In this document: positions 1-33,406 of the stretch, piece after piece
Numbering within the stretch: the stretch's first letter is position 1
Layout of the letters: each line of letters starts with the position of its first letter
DNA from: Scylla paramamosain
Lineage: Eukaryota; Arthropoda; Malacostraca; Decapoda; Portunidae
Length of the DNA stretch: 64,000 nucleotides
Direction of reading: 5' to 3'
Assembly: GCF_035594125.1 (NCBI RefSeq)
Contig: NC_087158.1
Span: 811,001-875,000 of the forward strand
Notes under the pieces: generated by a model
Database searches by the model: none
Told to the model about the DNA's origin: nothing
What the model saw: only the letters and a program-made list of their open reading frames with translations
Made by a program: the position numbers and the translations under genes

Positions 1-1704
1 AGGTGTAGAAAAATGGAAATTGGGAAAATATGAATGCATATAGCAAATTAATGCCAAACTTGAACAAAGTTATAGGAACTGTAAAAAAAAAAACACTTTG
101 GAAGTCTTTCTGTTATTTTCCAAGCTTGTGATGGTTGGAAGATACAACAGTGACTGATGAGGGAAAGATGACCCTCATCAAGGTAAGGAATCACAGTAAG
201 GCAAAGGAACCACTTGCCTCACCAACCAGTGCCACTACAAGCACAAGTTGCATCTATGTATTTTATTTACTTTATTTTTTATCTATTCATTTTTTTCAAA
301 AGCAATCCCCCATCCCCTCAGAGAATGTTCTTTCCACTTCACCTTCACAAAATATCCCTTGCATGCCACAAACTCTTCAGCGGCCGTAATTCAATATTAG
401 AGTTCTTAGTATATATTACTGTGACCCCCACGGTGATCTCACACTCATCCAAAGACTCCTCAGTTATGATGGAGGTGACTCAGTGTTGCCACGAGGACCA
501 AGTATTTGTGTGCGTAATTAGTCATTTGCAGCTATTACAAAATCAACTGATGCATCTCAACCATAAGGTGAATAAACAAATAAGTAAATAAATAAAATAT
601 GTATACATATAAAAATCTACAGTAATTAAAGTTTGTATCATTTTAAATGTTACTTATTTTGTTTTGATATTCAATGTGAATAAAAAAGACAGTATTCTTT
701 TTATTATCTTTTAATGGCCGAACTAACTCAGGTAATTATTCCAATGGGAGATTCAGCTTTATCAATGAAATAATTCATTACAAGACTATTCACAAGAAAA
801 TAATACAAAACAGATAATACTTTTGATCTAATCATCAATCACCAGTACACGAAAATATACTTGAATGATGCACCAATGTGCACCTCAATACTCTCCTTCA
901 CTTCAAGACTTGCTCAGCCTCTGCCTCTGCCTCGACAAGCAGGAGCAAGTTTCAATGACTAATACAATATTTTGTGCCATGTAAAATGCTTTATCAGGGA
1001 AGAAACCCCAGATTTTTTTTAAAGGCAGTAATATAAGCTATATCAAATGCAACACTAAATATCACACAACACAAACAAAACTAACATAATAGTGGCTGTG
1101 TTTTCACCTGCATGCCACGCCCTTGGCCTTCAATACTCTTCAGCAGCGACCACTGGCACTGCACTGCTATACCAATAGTTCAAGAGTAACTTCTGCACAA
1201 TAGTGAAATTTGTACTTTTACATAAATAAACAGTAGAGGCTGAAGTGCGCATTGATGTGCTGTGGTGTTGACACAGTAATACTGAAGGGCACCATGATGC
1301 ACTAACATGTATTACTTTTATGCATCATGATGACATGATTAATTTGTATAAAACACTTTGAACTATTAATGAATCAAACTACACAATAAGATCTCATTTG
1401 AAGGTGACTGAAGTCAACATGTTGACTATGTTGTTTTTTTAGTCCTGGAAGGTACACTGGGATGCTCAAGTGATTTAAAAAGGAAATATAAAAGGTGCAT
1501 CTTACAAGGCACAAAACATGGCACAATACCACAGGGAATGTGTGTCATCAATTTCACAATATATGTCTTACACCAGTTAAAGTCATTAATCAGAGACCAG
1601 AGTCATCTGCATCATGGAGACAGCTTGACAAGGTATAAGTAAGGTCAAAAGTAAACAACACCAGACTGTTACTAAATTCCACAAGTTAATTTTCAAATGT
1701 GATT
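1..1704. other. 3' flank or intron beyond finger exon E
   Basis: AT-rich unique sequence. Part of it is probably the 3' UTR of exon E. I see no finger motif, RNA gene or repeat of note. Confidence 0.5.
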
Positions 1705-21866
<20,162 letters not shown>

Positions 21867-22247
21867 CTGCAACAAGTACAAGCAATTAATAACTTATGAA
21901 CACAAGTCAAAAGGAATATTCTCGACTCCTTTCAAATTTCTCTAACACTAAATACACTTAATCATTATTCAATATGCATATTAAGACTGTCACTTGATAA
22001 AAAATAAGGAAAAGGCATTAAAGGTTTCACACATGTACCCACTTCTATATAACTATGCTGATTGAATTATCTATCTCTGTACCAGGCAGGCAACCCCACA
22101 TGGAGAGGCTCAAACCCCAGGATCTTAGGCACAACAGCTGGCCACACTTGCGCGGCAAGGCTGGACAGCATACATAAGAACATAAGTAGGTCTACCTCTG
22201 CCCCTTCACAATGAGACTGTTCTCTATCCCTAAGTGATGATGGTTTT

Positions 22248-22282
<35 letters not shown>

Positions 22283-22864
22283 ATGTAGAAAAGAAATTCA
22301 TTGTATCAGCCCACAGTTAATAAAATTAAATATCTACACAAGTGTAAGTAAGTGTATGTCAGTAAAAAGTATGATGGCAGTGTTACCCACCTAGCTCTGA
22401 CATGTCCAGTAAGGCAAGGTTAACTATTCCAATCTATCGCAGCTTACTCTATACCAACAGCAACAATTAGGTGTCATCTTTTCTGTCCTAATGATCATGC
22501 CTTAATGAAACTTAGGGAATTTACATTTAAGATACAAGGAACAGCTTAGACTATACCAATAATAAAAAGATTAAGGAGAAGTACTAATTTCCAGATGATG
22601 ACTTTATTTCTCGGCAAAATATGACACTTCTTTCCAATTATGATCTACACAGTGAAGGGATTAACAGCAAAACCAATGAACTGAGTGACTCTAACCTTAA
22701 CCTAACCCTCAGATGAAAACACTAACATTATTTCAATATCATAAAAAATAAAAGTGTGATTTTTTTTTCTCCTCATGATTGTATCTCAGTGAAATTTACA
22801 GATTCTATATCTAAGATATATACATAACCAAAGAAAATTTCACACAAATCTGAAAGAAAAAATA

Positions 22865-22935
22865 AATTAATGTCACCTATGTAATGTTGCTAACCTAAAA
22901 ATAAATTAATGTCACCTGTGTAATGTTGCTAACTC
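22865..22935. repeat. Short direct duplication
   Basis: AATTAATGTCACCTATGTAATGTTGCTAAC is followed at once by an almost identical copy with TGTG in place of TATG (about 38 bp each). Confidence 0.75.
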
Positions 22936-22950
22936 TTAGTCTCCTGTAGG

Positions 22951-23215
22951 TGAGAGAAACAAGGCTGCCTAGATGCCCCCACTGACTTGCTGCCCTTGCG
23001 TCATGTTAACTCCCACGGTAACACTGCCTCCTCTTACACTGACCCGAACCTGAACATAAACCTTGACACCCCCAATGGCTTACTGCTCTTGCTTCCTGTC
23101 ACATCCTCTACCATTACTTACTCCCACGGTAACACCCCTCTTACACTGACCCGTAGCTGAGCACAAACTTACCTGTGACATCCGCTCCAGCTTACTTATC
23201 TCGCTTCCTGTCACA
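22951..23215. repeat. Imperfect duplication upstream of the BTB gene
   Basis: TAACTCCCACGGTAACACTG ... CTCTTACACTGACCCG (about 23007-23045) recurs as TTACTCCCACGGTAACACCC...CTTACACTGACCCG (about 23117-23155). CTTGCTTCCTGTCACA-like blocks are also repeated at 23091 and 23202. Period is about 110 bp. Confidence 0.6.
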
Positions 23216-23260
23216 CCCTTATTTACATCAAGTGCTTGCTTCCATAGCCACCTACAGTAA
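23173..23260 (-). promoter_or_regulatory. Candidate 5' UTR exon end of the BTB gene (splice donor at 23173)
   Basis: On the minus strand, GATGTCACAG|GTAAGTTTG is a near-perfect 5' splice site about 1.3 kb upstream of the start exon's acceptor at 21866. It would let a non-coding leader exon join the start exon. The 5' edge of that exon is not visible, so the end coordinate given is arbitrary. Confidence 0.35.
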
Positions 23261-25307
23261 GGGAAGGTTAATTTCTCATAATAAAAGTCAACCAGTCGCC
23301 ACCATGACCTTCACGAATAATATTAAGATGATCAAACATTTCAAAACACGAACCTCTCTGATAAGCCTCGGCATTTTTCATAAGCGGCATCCTCCCTCCC
23401 ACTACTCTTCAGTCACTTATTTCAGGCCACACCACAACCTGACACGCACCCAAACACTACGCTGGGCGTCTCCTCATTCACCCACAGCACCTTACACCCC
23501 GCCAGAGGGACAGGGAAACACAGGAGACGGGAAGTTACAAGAAGTTTCCTCCTACTCATAATATTGAATAGACAAAGACGCCATGAACAGCCAGTCTAGC
23601 CACGCCACCTTATCTTGTCTTATTTCTCCCTTATTACGCTTCCCCATGATTCAGTTAAGATACCCAACGCACCGGGATGATTAGAAGGACAGCTACGTGT
23701 TGCTGCATTACCTGTGAGGGACTAAATGCTGGTGATATGAGATAAATTTGAGGTCCTGTCCGCCACCTCCCCCGCTGCCATCCGCTGATCGTTGGATTCT
23801 GATAGCGCCTTAGCAGTTTTAGTTAATTAGTGAAGTTTCTTGCTTTTTTTAAGTGTGTTTTGGGTTATTGTGGTTCGTTTGTTTATTCTGTGTATTTTTT
23901 GTGTATACATGTATGTGGGTTTTGTTGTTGGTTTTTGTTATTTCGCATATGTAGCGGTTTGTACATGGCGTCAGTTGCTACTTACTCTACATTTTTTGTT
24001 GTTAATATACATGATTTGTCTACCTGTAAACATGAATTATTATTCATGACAGATAGCTTTGCAATATCATTACAAACTACTAAATTAAATCCTACCAGTT
24101 AAGGAAATTTCAATAAATAAAAAATTACGTTATTAGACATACACTAGGTGAGGTAAATAGGAACATTTGAGTCCTCTAGCCATTATAAATAACTGGTATT
24201 GATCTTATCGGCAGGATTATACAAGATCTTTCTACTTCAGTTTTGTTTTTATTGTAACTCAACAAGCCGCTAAACAGGGGAGGATGAAGAGAGGAAGGAA
24301 CAGCCGTTAGAAATGTTGCCATCTGCCTACTGCTAGCCGCCAGATACTTTTAGCAAAATCTTAGGTTTATGGCTTATCACCCTTAAAAACAGTCTTTCAC
24401 CTGTTGTGGACTCCTTAACTTAACTCCCTTGCTGGCGATCATATCCACTGACATCACGAATTACATCTTACGACAAAATTTTCAACTAACTGATCACGCC
24501 TAATTTGTCTCCTCACACTCATCTCTCTAGCTTCCCTTATCAGCATAATGGCAAAAAGCTACTGACGGGACAAGATGAGACAAGTGTGCGTTGAACCTAC
24601 AATGGCGACAGTGCCCCTTTTGATATGAAGTTATAAGAATGCGGTTAATATGATGTGTACCATAGCAAACACCAACGATGCTGATCTTGTGATGGGAGCT
24701 GAAACTGTCTTACTTCAGACTCATCACTTTAGTTAGACCACTTCACCCTGCCATTATAGAAACAAAATACAGAACAGTTGAGTAAATTGTCAACTTACCA
24801 ATGAAACTCAGCTTTACTTGCCGTGCTTGGTAGAGGTGAGATAAGATCCAAAAGTTAATGAGTTTACAGCCAAATAATGTAGCATAGATTTCTACATAAA
24901 AACAAGAGTACGACACCATCCTCCAGTGAAATGACTTCTAAGGGTAAATTTATAAACACTGATGGTGAGGTAAGACTCTCATCATCTACTGAGATTTGGG
25001 TGGATATCATTCATGCCTACAGCCCAGGAAGGTCCACTGACAGTCTTCAGTATCAAAAAACAGTTTACTGCTATATATTTAGATTTACGAAAGTTTAGAA
25101 CGAAAAATTGAGACAGCAAGCCATTGTTGCCACTGTGAAAAATTTTACTAGATCATACTAATAAGGATTAACTAACCGATAAAGCCCAAAACCTTTCTTT
25201 GTACCAGTTATTTTACTGGAAAAATGCCACCACTTGGCATAATTTATCCAAGAAAATGGACCTGCATAAAATGAAGCGCTTAGTTCAGGAAGTGGATAAG
25301 CGCCATC

Positions 25308-25349
<42 letters not shown>

Positions 25350-25463
25350 GGCATTCAAAGTTTTATTGTGTTCAAAATGGTATATCTTTGAAACCAACGA
25401 TTTTGATGGATTGTGCATGAAAACTATGGAGTTCGCCCACTAAAAATGTTATATTTTATCAGT
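23261..25463. other. Upstream intergenic or intron sequence
   Basis: No exon or known element recognised apart from the short (AG)n at 25.3 kb. A GC-richer patch at 23755-23800 could be another leader or promoter, but there is no supporting motif. Confidence 0.5.
25311..25346. repeat. (AG)n microsatellite
   Basis: 36 bp of AG just left of the hAT element. Confidence 0.95.
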
Positions 25464-25471
25464 GTTTAGAA

Positions 25472-26416
25472 CAGTGGTTCCCAAACTGGGGGCCTTGGGC
25501 CCCTAGGGGGCCATGTAGCAGAATGTAGGAGGCCATAATCTGAGGATATGTATATATTAAACCAAAGGTGTTTAGCGGGTAGGCAGCCAATGAAGAGAAA
25601 TTGCAGGTTCAGTACAAATGACTAAACTACAAAGACAAATGGATTTTTGACACCTCCTACCATTTTCATCAACTTATTCCTGCGAGGTTGCCTTTTCTCA
25701 ACTACTCCACATTAAAACGAAATGTCACAACAGACTTGAAGTGAAGCATGACCTACGGTGTGCTCTAAGTGAAACAAAGAAGCTTGTTCATAATCTGCAA
25801 CATCACCCATCACACTGAGTGGAATGGAGATTCAATTGAAGGAAACATGAACCTGGCATGAATGTTAAGAAGCAAAGAGTGTGGGAGGAGGTGAGGTGGG
25901 CGTGTGGCCACTGAAGGCCTTGGTTGTGGCAACTAATTATGACTCCCTATGATTGCATTTCATTTCAGAATCATCAAATTTGTCAGATTCAAACACCGGA
26001 TCATATGGCGCGGGATTAATACACTTTTAAACCACTGGATTTTTTGTTTTATTTTCTTTTGTTTGTTTATTGTTGAAAAAAGCTTTCCGCAATAATGCCA
26101 TTTATAGTATAAATGCCATTTAACTCCAAGTATAGACATTCTTTATGCGCATTATGTTACTTCTTTAGTACCACTTCAATAATTATATGAGATTCAGCAA
26201 AGGCAAGCTAGGAATTTCTTTATTAACACTTAACAAAAGAAAAAAAAATGGACTCAATAAAATTACAGGATTTACTAGAGTGGTTTTTTATATGGAGGTA
26301 ATGAGTGTAGGAGTGTTGACAGTCAGTGCAGTCGTGGGTTATGTTTGGCGGTGAGCCATGGACAAGGATCGAGTATGAGAAGTGGGTGACGACCTGAAAA
26401 AGTTTGGGAACCACTG
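25472..26416 (+). mobile_element. hAT-type DNA transposon, internally deleted
   Basis: Ends are inverted: CAGTGGTTCCCAAAC at 25472 and GTTTGGGAACCACTG at 26402-26416. The flanks are GTTTAGAA (25464-25471) and ATTTAGAA (26417-26424), an 8-bp target duplication with one mismatch, as expected for hAT elements. Inside, a 45-codon open segment encodes the conserved end of a hAT transposase. The rest is too short and broken for a full transposase. Confidence 0.88.
25681..25818 (+). pseudogene. hAT transposase C-terminal remnant
   Basis: 45 codons to a stop, with EVAFSQLLHIKTKCHNRL, DLRCALSETK and HHPSH at the end. This is the characteristic C-terminal dimerisation end of hAT transposases related to those domesticated as ZBED-like proteins. 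The upstream frame is lost (a frameshift or deletion just before 25681). Confidence 0.82.
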
Positions 26417-26572
26417 ATTTAGAATGATGGAACAATAAATGTGACTTTCTCGAATCTGAGTATGATAGCATTCACTATCATATCTCGTTAAGGAATCAGT
26501 AATAAATCAAATACTTTATGTAATGCAATGAAACTCATACATAATGCTAAAGAATGTTGTTGGATACGGCCA

Positions 26573-26712
<140 letters not shown>

Positions 26713-27019
26713 CGTTGTTTTCCATCCCAAGAAACTGTAATATGGTGTACTTACACAGCTTTTTTTTTTTTCTTTTCATGTGGGCCCACAGACCTTGCCT
26801 TCACAACTTACAAAAATGAAGACGTATGTTCTTGCCCAACTTTCTGTTTCTTTACAAAATTTTTCGTGCCTTTTTGGCACGTATCAGGCTGATCGATATC
26901 ACTCATGCAATCACAAAACACTATATGCTAATGAAAAAAAAAAAAAAAACAAGAGGCGTAATCCAAGTAAGGTGTGCACACCGTGGTGTTTGAATGTGCA
27001 CTGGAGAGTGTTGCAATGC

Positions 27020-27325
27020 GCTCTGTGATTGGCCGAGGACCAACCAGGCGCTATCTGCCGAACAATGTGATTGGCTAGGCGTGGCCGCCATTTTAAAAAA
27101 CACATACAGTGGCGCTCATCGACTTCCTGCTTACAGAACGAGGCAGCCTCTCCTCACCCAGCAATAAAGTTCAGCAATACTTGGAGATAAGGGGAATTTC
27201 GACAACTTACACACTTCCAGAAGAGTCTCTATATGGGCTTCTAAGATAGAGGGATAGTTGGGGAATATAGTGTTATGTCTAACTCAGTTTTGGCCAGGGT
27301 GGCACTTGTCGACTTCCTGAACTAA
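27020..27325 (-). promoter_or_regulatory. Promoter-like block with CCAAT, YY1-like and ETS-like motifs
   Basis: On the minus strand, AAAATGGCGGCCAC (complement of 27082-27095, YY1-like) precedes AGCCAATCACA (27067-27077) and GGCCAATCACA (27026-27036). CAGGAAGTCGA (ETS-like) occurs at about 27118-27128 and again at 27310-27320. The arrangement suits transcription leftward, towards the BTB gene. No transcript is proven. Confidence 0.4.
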
Positions 27326-28186
27326 GTGCCTCAAACAGTTCCTTTATTGCACATAAAGGGGGCCCAGCTTGTGAATATGCAGTGTATATGACTAAAGCAG
27401 GTACGAGTATAACTGCAGTGTGCATACAGGACAGCAATGTTGATTCATTGAGCTTCACTCAATGCTCGATTTGTGTTAAGTTTAATTAAGCCAGCGTGTT
27501 CATACAGTACTTGGTGCAGGTGCACCTTGGGCCAGTGGCAGGTCTCGTGAGTTTCAACCCTCATACCCAGCTAGTGTATTTTGAAGTCTAGTCTTCATCA
27601 AATCTTTTAAACTGTCATATATTTATTAACAGCAAACATTTATTCAAGAATGACAGGTTTTGAAATAATTAAGTCTTCCGCAGCAGGGTTGTGCTTGATT
27701 TTGTAGTCCTGAAAAGAAGCAAAATGTGCAATTATGGTTAATTAGTGTATACTTCAAATACATTACTATATAAGAAATCATCACAGTGTGTTACTGAATA
27801 TCAGCGATTACTCAGTCATAGTGATTTTATCTAGTCATTCATACTCTGCTGGCAACCACAATAAAAGAAAACTGCAGAGTTATCAGTGTCAATTATAAAT
27901 CTTGCAACACTATGACAACAACCTTTGCTGCTTTCACTTTATCTTTCAAATTACGGAACGATTAAGTAGAGTCTATTGCATTACAAAACAGGAATCAATG
28001 AAAACATGACACACACAAACTCCAGGGGGTGTAATGATGTGCAGCTTACAGACAGGTAGTGAGGGTTGTGATACAGTACGGTATGAATGCCGTTAATACC
28101 ATCATTTCTTCATACTTTGCCATTCTCTTCTAAATCTGACAAATAGGCTGGTAGGAAGAGGCCAGGATACCCTTGTCACGTGGAAG
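27326..28186. other. Intergenic sequence between the BTB and ceramidase genes
   Basis: Unique AT-rich sequence without features I can name, ending at the 52-bp minisatellite. Confidence 0.55.
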
Positions 28187-28632
28187 CTGCCTCTCGCCTC
28201 GTAGCCATTTAAATATCTAATTGTCTAGTGTATCTAAACTGCCTCTCGCCACGTAGCCATTTAAATGTCTAATTATCTTGCGTATCTAAACTGCCTCTCG
28301 CCTCGTAGCCATTTAAATGTCTAATTATCTTGCGTATTTAAACTGCCTCTCGCCTCGTAGCCATTTAAATGTCTAATTATCTTGCGTATCTAAACTGCCT
28401 CTCGCCACGTAGCCATTTAAATACCTAATTATCTTGCTTATCTAAACTGCCTCTCGCCACGTGGCCATTTACTTAATTATTTTGCGTATCTAAACTACCT
28501 CTCGCCACGTAGCCATTTAAATACCTAATTATCTTGCTTATCTAAATTGCCTCTCGCCACGTACTTAATTAATATCTTGCTAGTCTAAACTGCCTCTCGC
28601 CACGCAGCCATTTACTTAATATCCTGCTTACT
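28187..28632. repeat. Minisatellite, 52-bp unit, 9 copies
   Basis: CTGCCTCTCGCC(A/T)CGTAGCC starts units at 28187, 28239, 28291, 28343, 28395, 28447, 28495, 28547 and 28590. Most are 52 bp and late ones are shortened (48, 43 bp). Each includes CATTTAAAT and TAATTATCTTGC. It lies about 0.3 kb past the ceramidase stop. Confidence 0.9.
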
Positions 28633-28857
28633 CAGTACCGTGCTCCACTGCCAGGCTTCTCTTCTTCATGTCTTTCTTATTCCATCTTAACAGAAAGTCT
28701 TTTACCAATGAAGACTTAAAGGAATCCTACTTTTTATTCATCACCTTGTGTCGAAAGTATTATAGCATCTACAGAAGCTCCCCTCATCTTATATACCACA
28801 TTGGCATTATGTAAACTCCAAATGTATTCAACAGTTTTATTTCTAAACATCTGAGTA

Positions 28858-28863
<6 letters not shown>

Positions 28864-28905
<42 letters not shown>
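28864..28905. repeat. (GA)n microsatellite in the ceramidase 3' flank
   Basis: 42 bp, 50 bp downstream of the ceramidase stop and so probably inside its 3' UTR. A longer purine-rich tract with (GA)n lies at 29529-29670. Confidence 0.95.
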
Positions 28906-28908
<3 letters not shown>

Positions 28909-28954
28909 CCAGCCACATCGCCAGCAGCAACAACAACACCAACAGCAGGGAAAC

Positions 28955-29065
28955 TTAGAAGCCGAAGATCTTGAGCCACCAGGGCTTGGGGAGAGCAGAC
29001 CCTGAGTTCCTTTCCTGTGGTTCCTCCGCAAACTCAATCAGCGTCACGTCAGGCCGCGCCACCAC
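28955..29065 (-). CDS. CDase: Ceramidase terminal exon with C-terminal tail
   Basis: After a ctcag acceptor, 36 codons and a TAA follow. The first residues VVARPDV complete the ...FEVV ending usual in the family. The protein then runs about 30 residues further, ending [11 protein letters not shown]. The vertebrate protein I know stops near FEVV plus a few residues, so the tail is an addition. It is aromatic and basic and could associate with membrane; that is inference. Confidence 0.8.
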   Translation of the reverse strand: MVARPDVTLIEFAEEPQERNSGSALPKPWWLKIFGF

Positions 29066-29613
29066 CTGAGAAAACAGTTACGTTGAGGTTTTGTTTGGTA
29101 AGACCGTATTCTGAAACACTTCTGGCAGCACCTCCACTACTCTCAAAAGGCTCTAGTTGAAGTTGCACGGGTTTTCAAGCAGTGTTGTATGGTGCTAGCG
29201 ACAGATTATCAAGATTTCTATATTATCAACAGCAGAAACACTCTTAAGAACCCGACTGGTCATCTCTGTGGCCTTCGAAAATAATCGTGGTGAGAGGGCA
29301 AAGTGTTTCTGTATTATGGCCGCTTGTTCTCTGCTGGCAGGCTGCAGAGGCAAGGAAGCTTAAGATTCCCTCGAGCTTTCAGGGGTAGAGGCTACAGTGG
29401 GTGCGGACACAGTACATGAAATAGTGCTATAAAGGTGTGGTTAAAGGTCCGCTGACTAACTATCTGCTCTCACTTCTACTGTGTATAGATAGCAACCAAA
29501 TATCTATATACAAATAAATAGATAAAGAAAGGACGGATGGAAGGAAGAAAAAGAGAAAGGAAGAAAGGAGGAAAGAAAGAAAGAAAAAGAAAGGGACAAA
29601 CGGAGGAAGGAAA

Positions 29614-29654
<41 letters not shown>

Positions 29655-32600
29655 AAAAGGAGAAAAAACTCTTGAGATCACTGTTTCCAGCCATTTCCCT
29701 CCCCACCCCACCCTCACCTCGAACGGCTCCGTGGCACCGAAATAGGGAGAGATGCCGAAGAAAAAACTCTTGCAATGCCCCGTGTGCGTGATTCTGTAGG
29801 TGCCCTCTGGTGTGTTGTGCGGGATGTCCCACTTGACGGTAGCCAGGCTTGTCCCCAGCAGCAGCGACACTCGATCCCAGATGAACCTGTGGCCACGGGA
29901 GGGAAAGAGAAAGAGAGAGATGTGTAAGGGGTCTACATATGAGTTTTTAAGGTTATGCCATTTCAGACTGGGGACCATATTGTAGTTGAAGTCACACGGG
30001 TTTTCAATGGTGTTTTTTCTAAGATTCTAGTAACAGATTAACAGGAATGAGAGATACGCAAGGGTATTCATGTGGTGTGTGCGAGTGTGGGAGATTACGT
30101 CACTTTTGAAAAGGGACCATATCCTGAAATTCTTCTGTCCGCTCCTCGATTATTTTTCAAAAGGCTTTAGTTGGAGTCACACGGTTTTTTTTAAGGGTGT
30201 TTTCTTATGGTTCTAGTGACAGGTTAACAATATTTCTACATTTTGAACGGGAACACTCTTACGAACCCAGCTAATCATCTCTGCGGCCTTTGAAAATAGT
30301 CGTGGTGAGAGAGAAGAGCGTTTCAAAATACGAGCCCAAGAACGTAATATATCACAGCTGAACATATAACACAATGTTTCTGTATGTGGTGACAGCAGCA
30401 GCGGCGGCAACACTCACCTGGTTTCCCAATTAGCGTCAGTGGCCACAACCTCCCACACGCCTGAGGAGTTCACAAGTCTCTCCACGGTCAGGAAACTCCC
30501 GCCCAACAGCACGTCGTTCCTGGGATGCCCCGACACCTGCGATGCATTGCAAACATTCGTAACCACCAGACCAGGATGCGATAGGAGGAAGTTGCTGGAG
30601 TGTTTGTAAAGTTAGTGCCATTTATACCCAGTGGAGTGAGTGATGCTGTGGCGGACTGTGACACTGGGCTCTGGGTGTGTACAGGACGGGTAGGTAAGTC
30701 TGGTTACTGCTTAGGGCCGTTCTTCCTTAACCTTCAGACTGTGAAAATGGTTTGCGTGATGACAGGCGAGGCAAAAGAGAGGGAATGAGAGATTAAGTTT
30801 AAGGCTGCTTGGAAGTGATGGGCAACCGACAGACTATAGTGAAGTTTATGGGGGATGGTGATGGTAATGATATTGATGGTGAAGGCTGAAATGAAGGAAG
30901 AAGTGATTGATAATAATGATGATGATGATAATGAAGAATAAAGCGGATTCTAATAAAGAATGATGTAAGGAAAATAGGAATTAAGAGAGAGATGATGATG
31001 ATGATGATGATTAAGATAACAATGATAATGGTGAAGGATACAGTGAATTCTACTAAAAGACGAGATGAATCAAACAGAAAGACTCACAAACTTGGCCGTG
31101 ACAGTCTCCCCGGTGTAGGCCAAGGGGTAGGGCTGCGCCACCACATCCCCGAAGTGAGACCCCATGGGCGCCCCGTCAAACAGCACGCCGGGCAGCAGCG
31201 AGAGCACACTGTCACTCAGGTCAGGGGGTGACGGGCCCGGCGGCACCTCGTTTCCCTGCCACACAGATTACAAGCATCATTTACGAGACACACTGCTAGA
31301 GTATCACAGGAAAGTAGACTGGGAGAGAGGGAGAGGAGGAGAGACACTTTAATAGACAGGATCATAGAGAGCAACAGCTTGGCATGTAGACACTCACACC
31401 TCATCCATGTGACTGAAAATCGAAGGTGGAGGGACATGATGGGCCAAGTCACATGACCCGGCATTTCGATCCATACCTTCGCTTGAATTACGAGTGGGTG
31501 TCTGGCTCGCACGCTATTCGTTAGTGTCTCACCCACACCAGCAAGAGAAGGACTGACTGACTGAGTGAACTGAATAAATGCATCACAACAAGATCGTATG
31601 TACGCAAGAGTCACGAGTTGGTACCTTGGTCTCATTATTCGTTAGTTCATCACCCACACCACCAAGAGGACTGACTGACTGATTTAAAGCATCACAACAG
31701 TCCTAACAACACTTCAAGACACTCACGTTAAAGATGGACTGGGCCAGGTAGGTGTACTGCTGTCTGTAGGCGGCGCAGGTGTGGGGGCCGAAGATAGTGG
31801 ATGCGGCCTCGTAGCGCTGCACCTGATACTCGTCCCACGTGGCGATGTAGTGGGAGTACACGTTGGACAGACCCGCCAGCACTGGGACCACCCCTTCCAT
31901 GCCGCTCGCCTCCAGCACCGACGCAACCTTTCATTAGGGAGCAGCGTGAGTTGAGAGAAGAGAAGACCAGGAACTGATCGAAAGATCCTGGAGAGAAGCA
32001 GTTGAGGGAAGAAGATCGAGGGGAAGACAGAGAGTGAGATGAGAGAGTGAATTGCGGTAGAACTGGAAACGATGAGAGTCACAGAGGAAGATGCAAGGGA
32101 TGTAGGACAGAAAGGGATAGACAAAGTAGAATCATGCAGTAGAACCACATGGAGAACCAGAAGCCCATATGCCAGTACATTTCTCCTGAAGCGGCTGAAA
32201 GAGAAAGAAGCAAACAGAAGACCCAGACACGTGAGGGAGTGCCACTTAAAAGGCTACACTCTCAACCAACACCACAACCTACCCGGAATCCCACATCCCT
32301 GTCAGTACCTTTTCCCTGAAGCGTCTGCCGCACATGGTGGTGAACTCCCCGGGCACAGGAAGGATGGCCAGCTGCCCCACGAGCCCCACCTGCGTGTCCA
32401 TGATGCGCGGGTGCCACGGGTAGGGCATGTTGATCTGCGGCACAAACACTAGGCTCAGAATTTTACCTTAGACCGTATTCTGAACACTTCCGCGCCGCAT
32501 CCCGCCTGCTTTCCAAAGTGATGCGGGTTTCTGAGGGTGTTTTTACGGTTCCAGTGACGGATTAACAAGACTTCTGCATTACTAAAAGGAGAAATACAAG

Positions 32601-33336
32601 GGTGCTTCTACCGTTCTCGTTACAGATTGACAAGATTTCTACTTTATTAAAAGAAAGAACAGACTTAGAACCTGTCTAATCATCTCTGTGGCCTTGGAAA
32701 AATAAAGAGCAAAGCGTTAAAAAAAATACAGCCCATTTTTAATAAGCTAGTTGAGATATCACTGATGTTTTCATGATTCTAGTGACAGATTAACAAGATT
32801 TTTACATTATTAAAAGGAGAAACAATCTTGAGAGCCCGGCTAATCATCTCTGTGGCCTTGGAAAATAAAGAGCAAAGCGTTAAAAAGTACAGTCCATTTT
32901 TAATAAGCTAGTTGAGATATCAATGATGTTTTTGTGATTCTAGTGACAGATTAACAAGATTTTTACATTATTAAAAGGAGAAACACTCTTGAGAGCCCGG
33001 CTAATCATCTCTGTGGCCTTGGAAAAAAAGCCGTAGTGAGAGAGCAAAGCGTTTTTAAATACAGGCCCTGGAGGTGCGGGGCGTGACGCTTCACACCAGC
33101 TCACACTCGCTTGTTTTGGAATGCGAAGGTTGAGGTAATTGTCTGAGGGGCCGGAAGCTTACCCTGTTCTGGTAAATCATCCACACATTTTTATCTTATT
33201 GTTCTTTTTAATTCTGTGTTGATTTTATTGCACGTGTCGCATTCATATCATTTTTTAATCTTTTTAACTTGTTCTTGTAGTAAATCGTTCACGCTTTTTA
33301 TCCTAATGCTTTGTTTTTAGTTCCTTGTTTACTTTA

Positions 33337-33406
<70 letters not shown>

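Noticed and set aside
23175..23561. 128-codon plus-strand open frame upstream of the BTB gene
   Set aside because: Overlaps a duplicated non-coding segment, has no domain, and lies opposite a likely 5' UTR region.
28187..28632. CRISPR array
   Set aside because: The 52-bp units are continuous tandem copies without variable spacers, in eukaryotic intron-bearing DNA.
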